NCBI GenBank assembly: GCA_937925925.1
Contig: CALANA010000118.1
Location: 1-39,577 of the forward strand
Direction of reading: 5' to 3'
Length of the DNA stretch: 39,577 nt
Origin: an uncultured Chloroflexales bacterium
Lineage (GTDB): Bacteria; Chloroflexota; Chloroflexia; Chloroflexales; Chloroflexaceae
Position numbers and translations under genes: made by a program. Of this stretch, positions 39,333-39,577 are shown piece by piece (the first letter of the stretch is position 1; each line of letters starts with the position of its first letter). The notes under the pieces were generated by a model. The model saw nothing but the letters and a program-made list of their open reading frames with translations, searched no databases and was not told the origin of the DNA.

Positions 39333-39577
39333 AGAATACTTGAGCGCTGTCGCAAAGTGTAGAGCCAGACGGAACGACTATTATTGATACGAGTTACGTA
39401 CTCGCGTCCGCGTCAGCCCGCACCGACGAGCTTGGCCAACCGGTAGCCCGCCCGTTTACGGGCCGGGCGATCCTACCGCGTACCCTGTGATTGATACAAG
39501 GTACGCGGTCACGTCCCGGACGTGGTCGCGCCGGGCGACCGTGGCCCGGGTCGCTAGTGCGGACGGCGCGTCAGCCC
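39333..39577. other. right edge of the window, GC-rich dyads
   Basis: No gene is supported. Dyads include ACGTCC/GGACGT near 39513-39526 and CCCG-TTTA-CGGG near 39449-39460. TTGATACRAGKTACG occurs near 39385 and 39492, and CGCGTCAGCCC near 39410 and at the very end. The base composition from about 39400 is distinctly more GC-rich than the gene before it. This may be the start of a repeat tract that continues outside the window. Confidence 0.4.

Overview
The window looks like part of a chromosome of a filamentous anoxygenic phototroph of the genus Chloroflexus (Chloroflexota), or a close relative. This is inferred from the protein style (Thr/Pro/Ala linkers after a single membrane helix, GAF-rich NarX-type kinases, RsbR-like PAS-STAS proteins, an archaeal/fungal-type aspartate-semialdehyde dehydrogenase), the mid-50s to 60% G+C feel, and dense intergenic palindromic repeats. 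No photosynthesis, rRNA or tRNA gene is visible, so the genus is a judgement.

Layout. (1) 1-2200: a membrane-anchored J-domain protein and a palindromic-repeat spacer. (2) 2203-11218, all on the minus strand: a sodium:solute symporter locus with an OmpR-type response regulator, its histidine kinase, a symporter in which the DUF4212 small subunit appears fused to the large one, a second symporter kept as separate small and large subunits, and a cNMP/CBS/DUF294 signalling protein. Direct repeats with an 11-bp period lie upstream of both the regulator and the split transporter and look like binding sites of the regulator. (3) 11219-14460: an EVE protein and a DUF433/DUF5615 toxin-antitoxin-like pair inside a very repeat-rich tract. 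A GC-rich array at its end supplies the stop codon of the next gene, a uracil-DNA glycosylase. (4) 15395-23040: a MoxR/DUF58/BatA-type VWA operon with a coiled-coil membrane protein at its head and DUF402 and Uma2 genes inserted, preceded by a zinc-ribbon protein. (5) 23405-27366: a small acidic membrane protein with a MITE-like element in its leader, a HAD phosphatase, an OsmC protein, asd, and a wHTH-like protein behind a structured leader. (6) 28182-31508: a CbpA-type DnaJ, then an unknown helical protein and a PAS-PAS-STAS stress sensor behind a twin-palindrome operator. (7) 31557-39308, minus strand: a long run of a degenerate cyclase-family lipoprotein candidate, HD protein, ScpA, GAF histidine kinase, NarL-type regulator, MBL hydrolase and a membrane alpha/beta hydrolase.

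How it fits together. The minus-strand block at 2.2-11.2 kb reads as one regulated uptake system for a small organic acid such as acetate or another carboxylate (substrate inferred from family). The 15-22 kb block is a MoxR chaperone system thought to act on VWA proteins at the membrane. The 29.5-31.5 kb pair looks like an orphan stressosome sensor. The most unusual points are the fused and split transporters under one two-component system with phased repeats, the twin 13-bp palindromes at 29550-29583, the nested-palindrome element at 23405-23518, the loss of metal ligands in the cyclase-family protein, the structured leader at 26.7-26.97 kb, and the repeat array ending inside the glycosylase gene.
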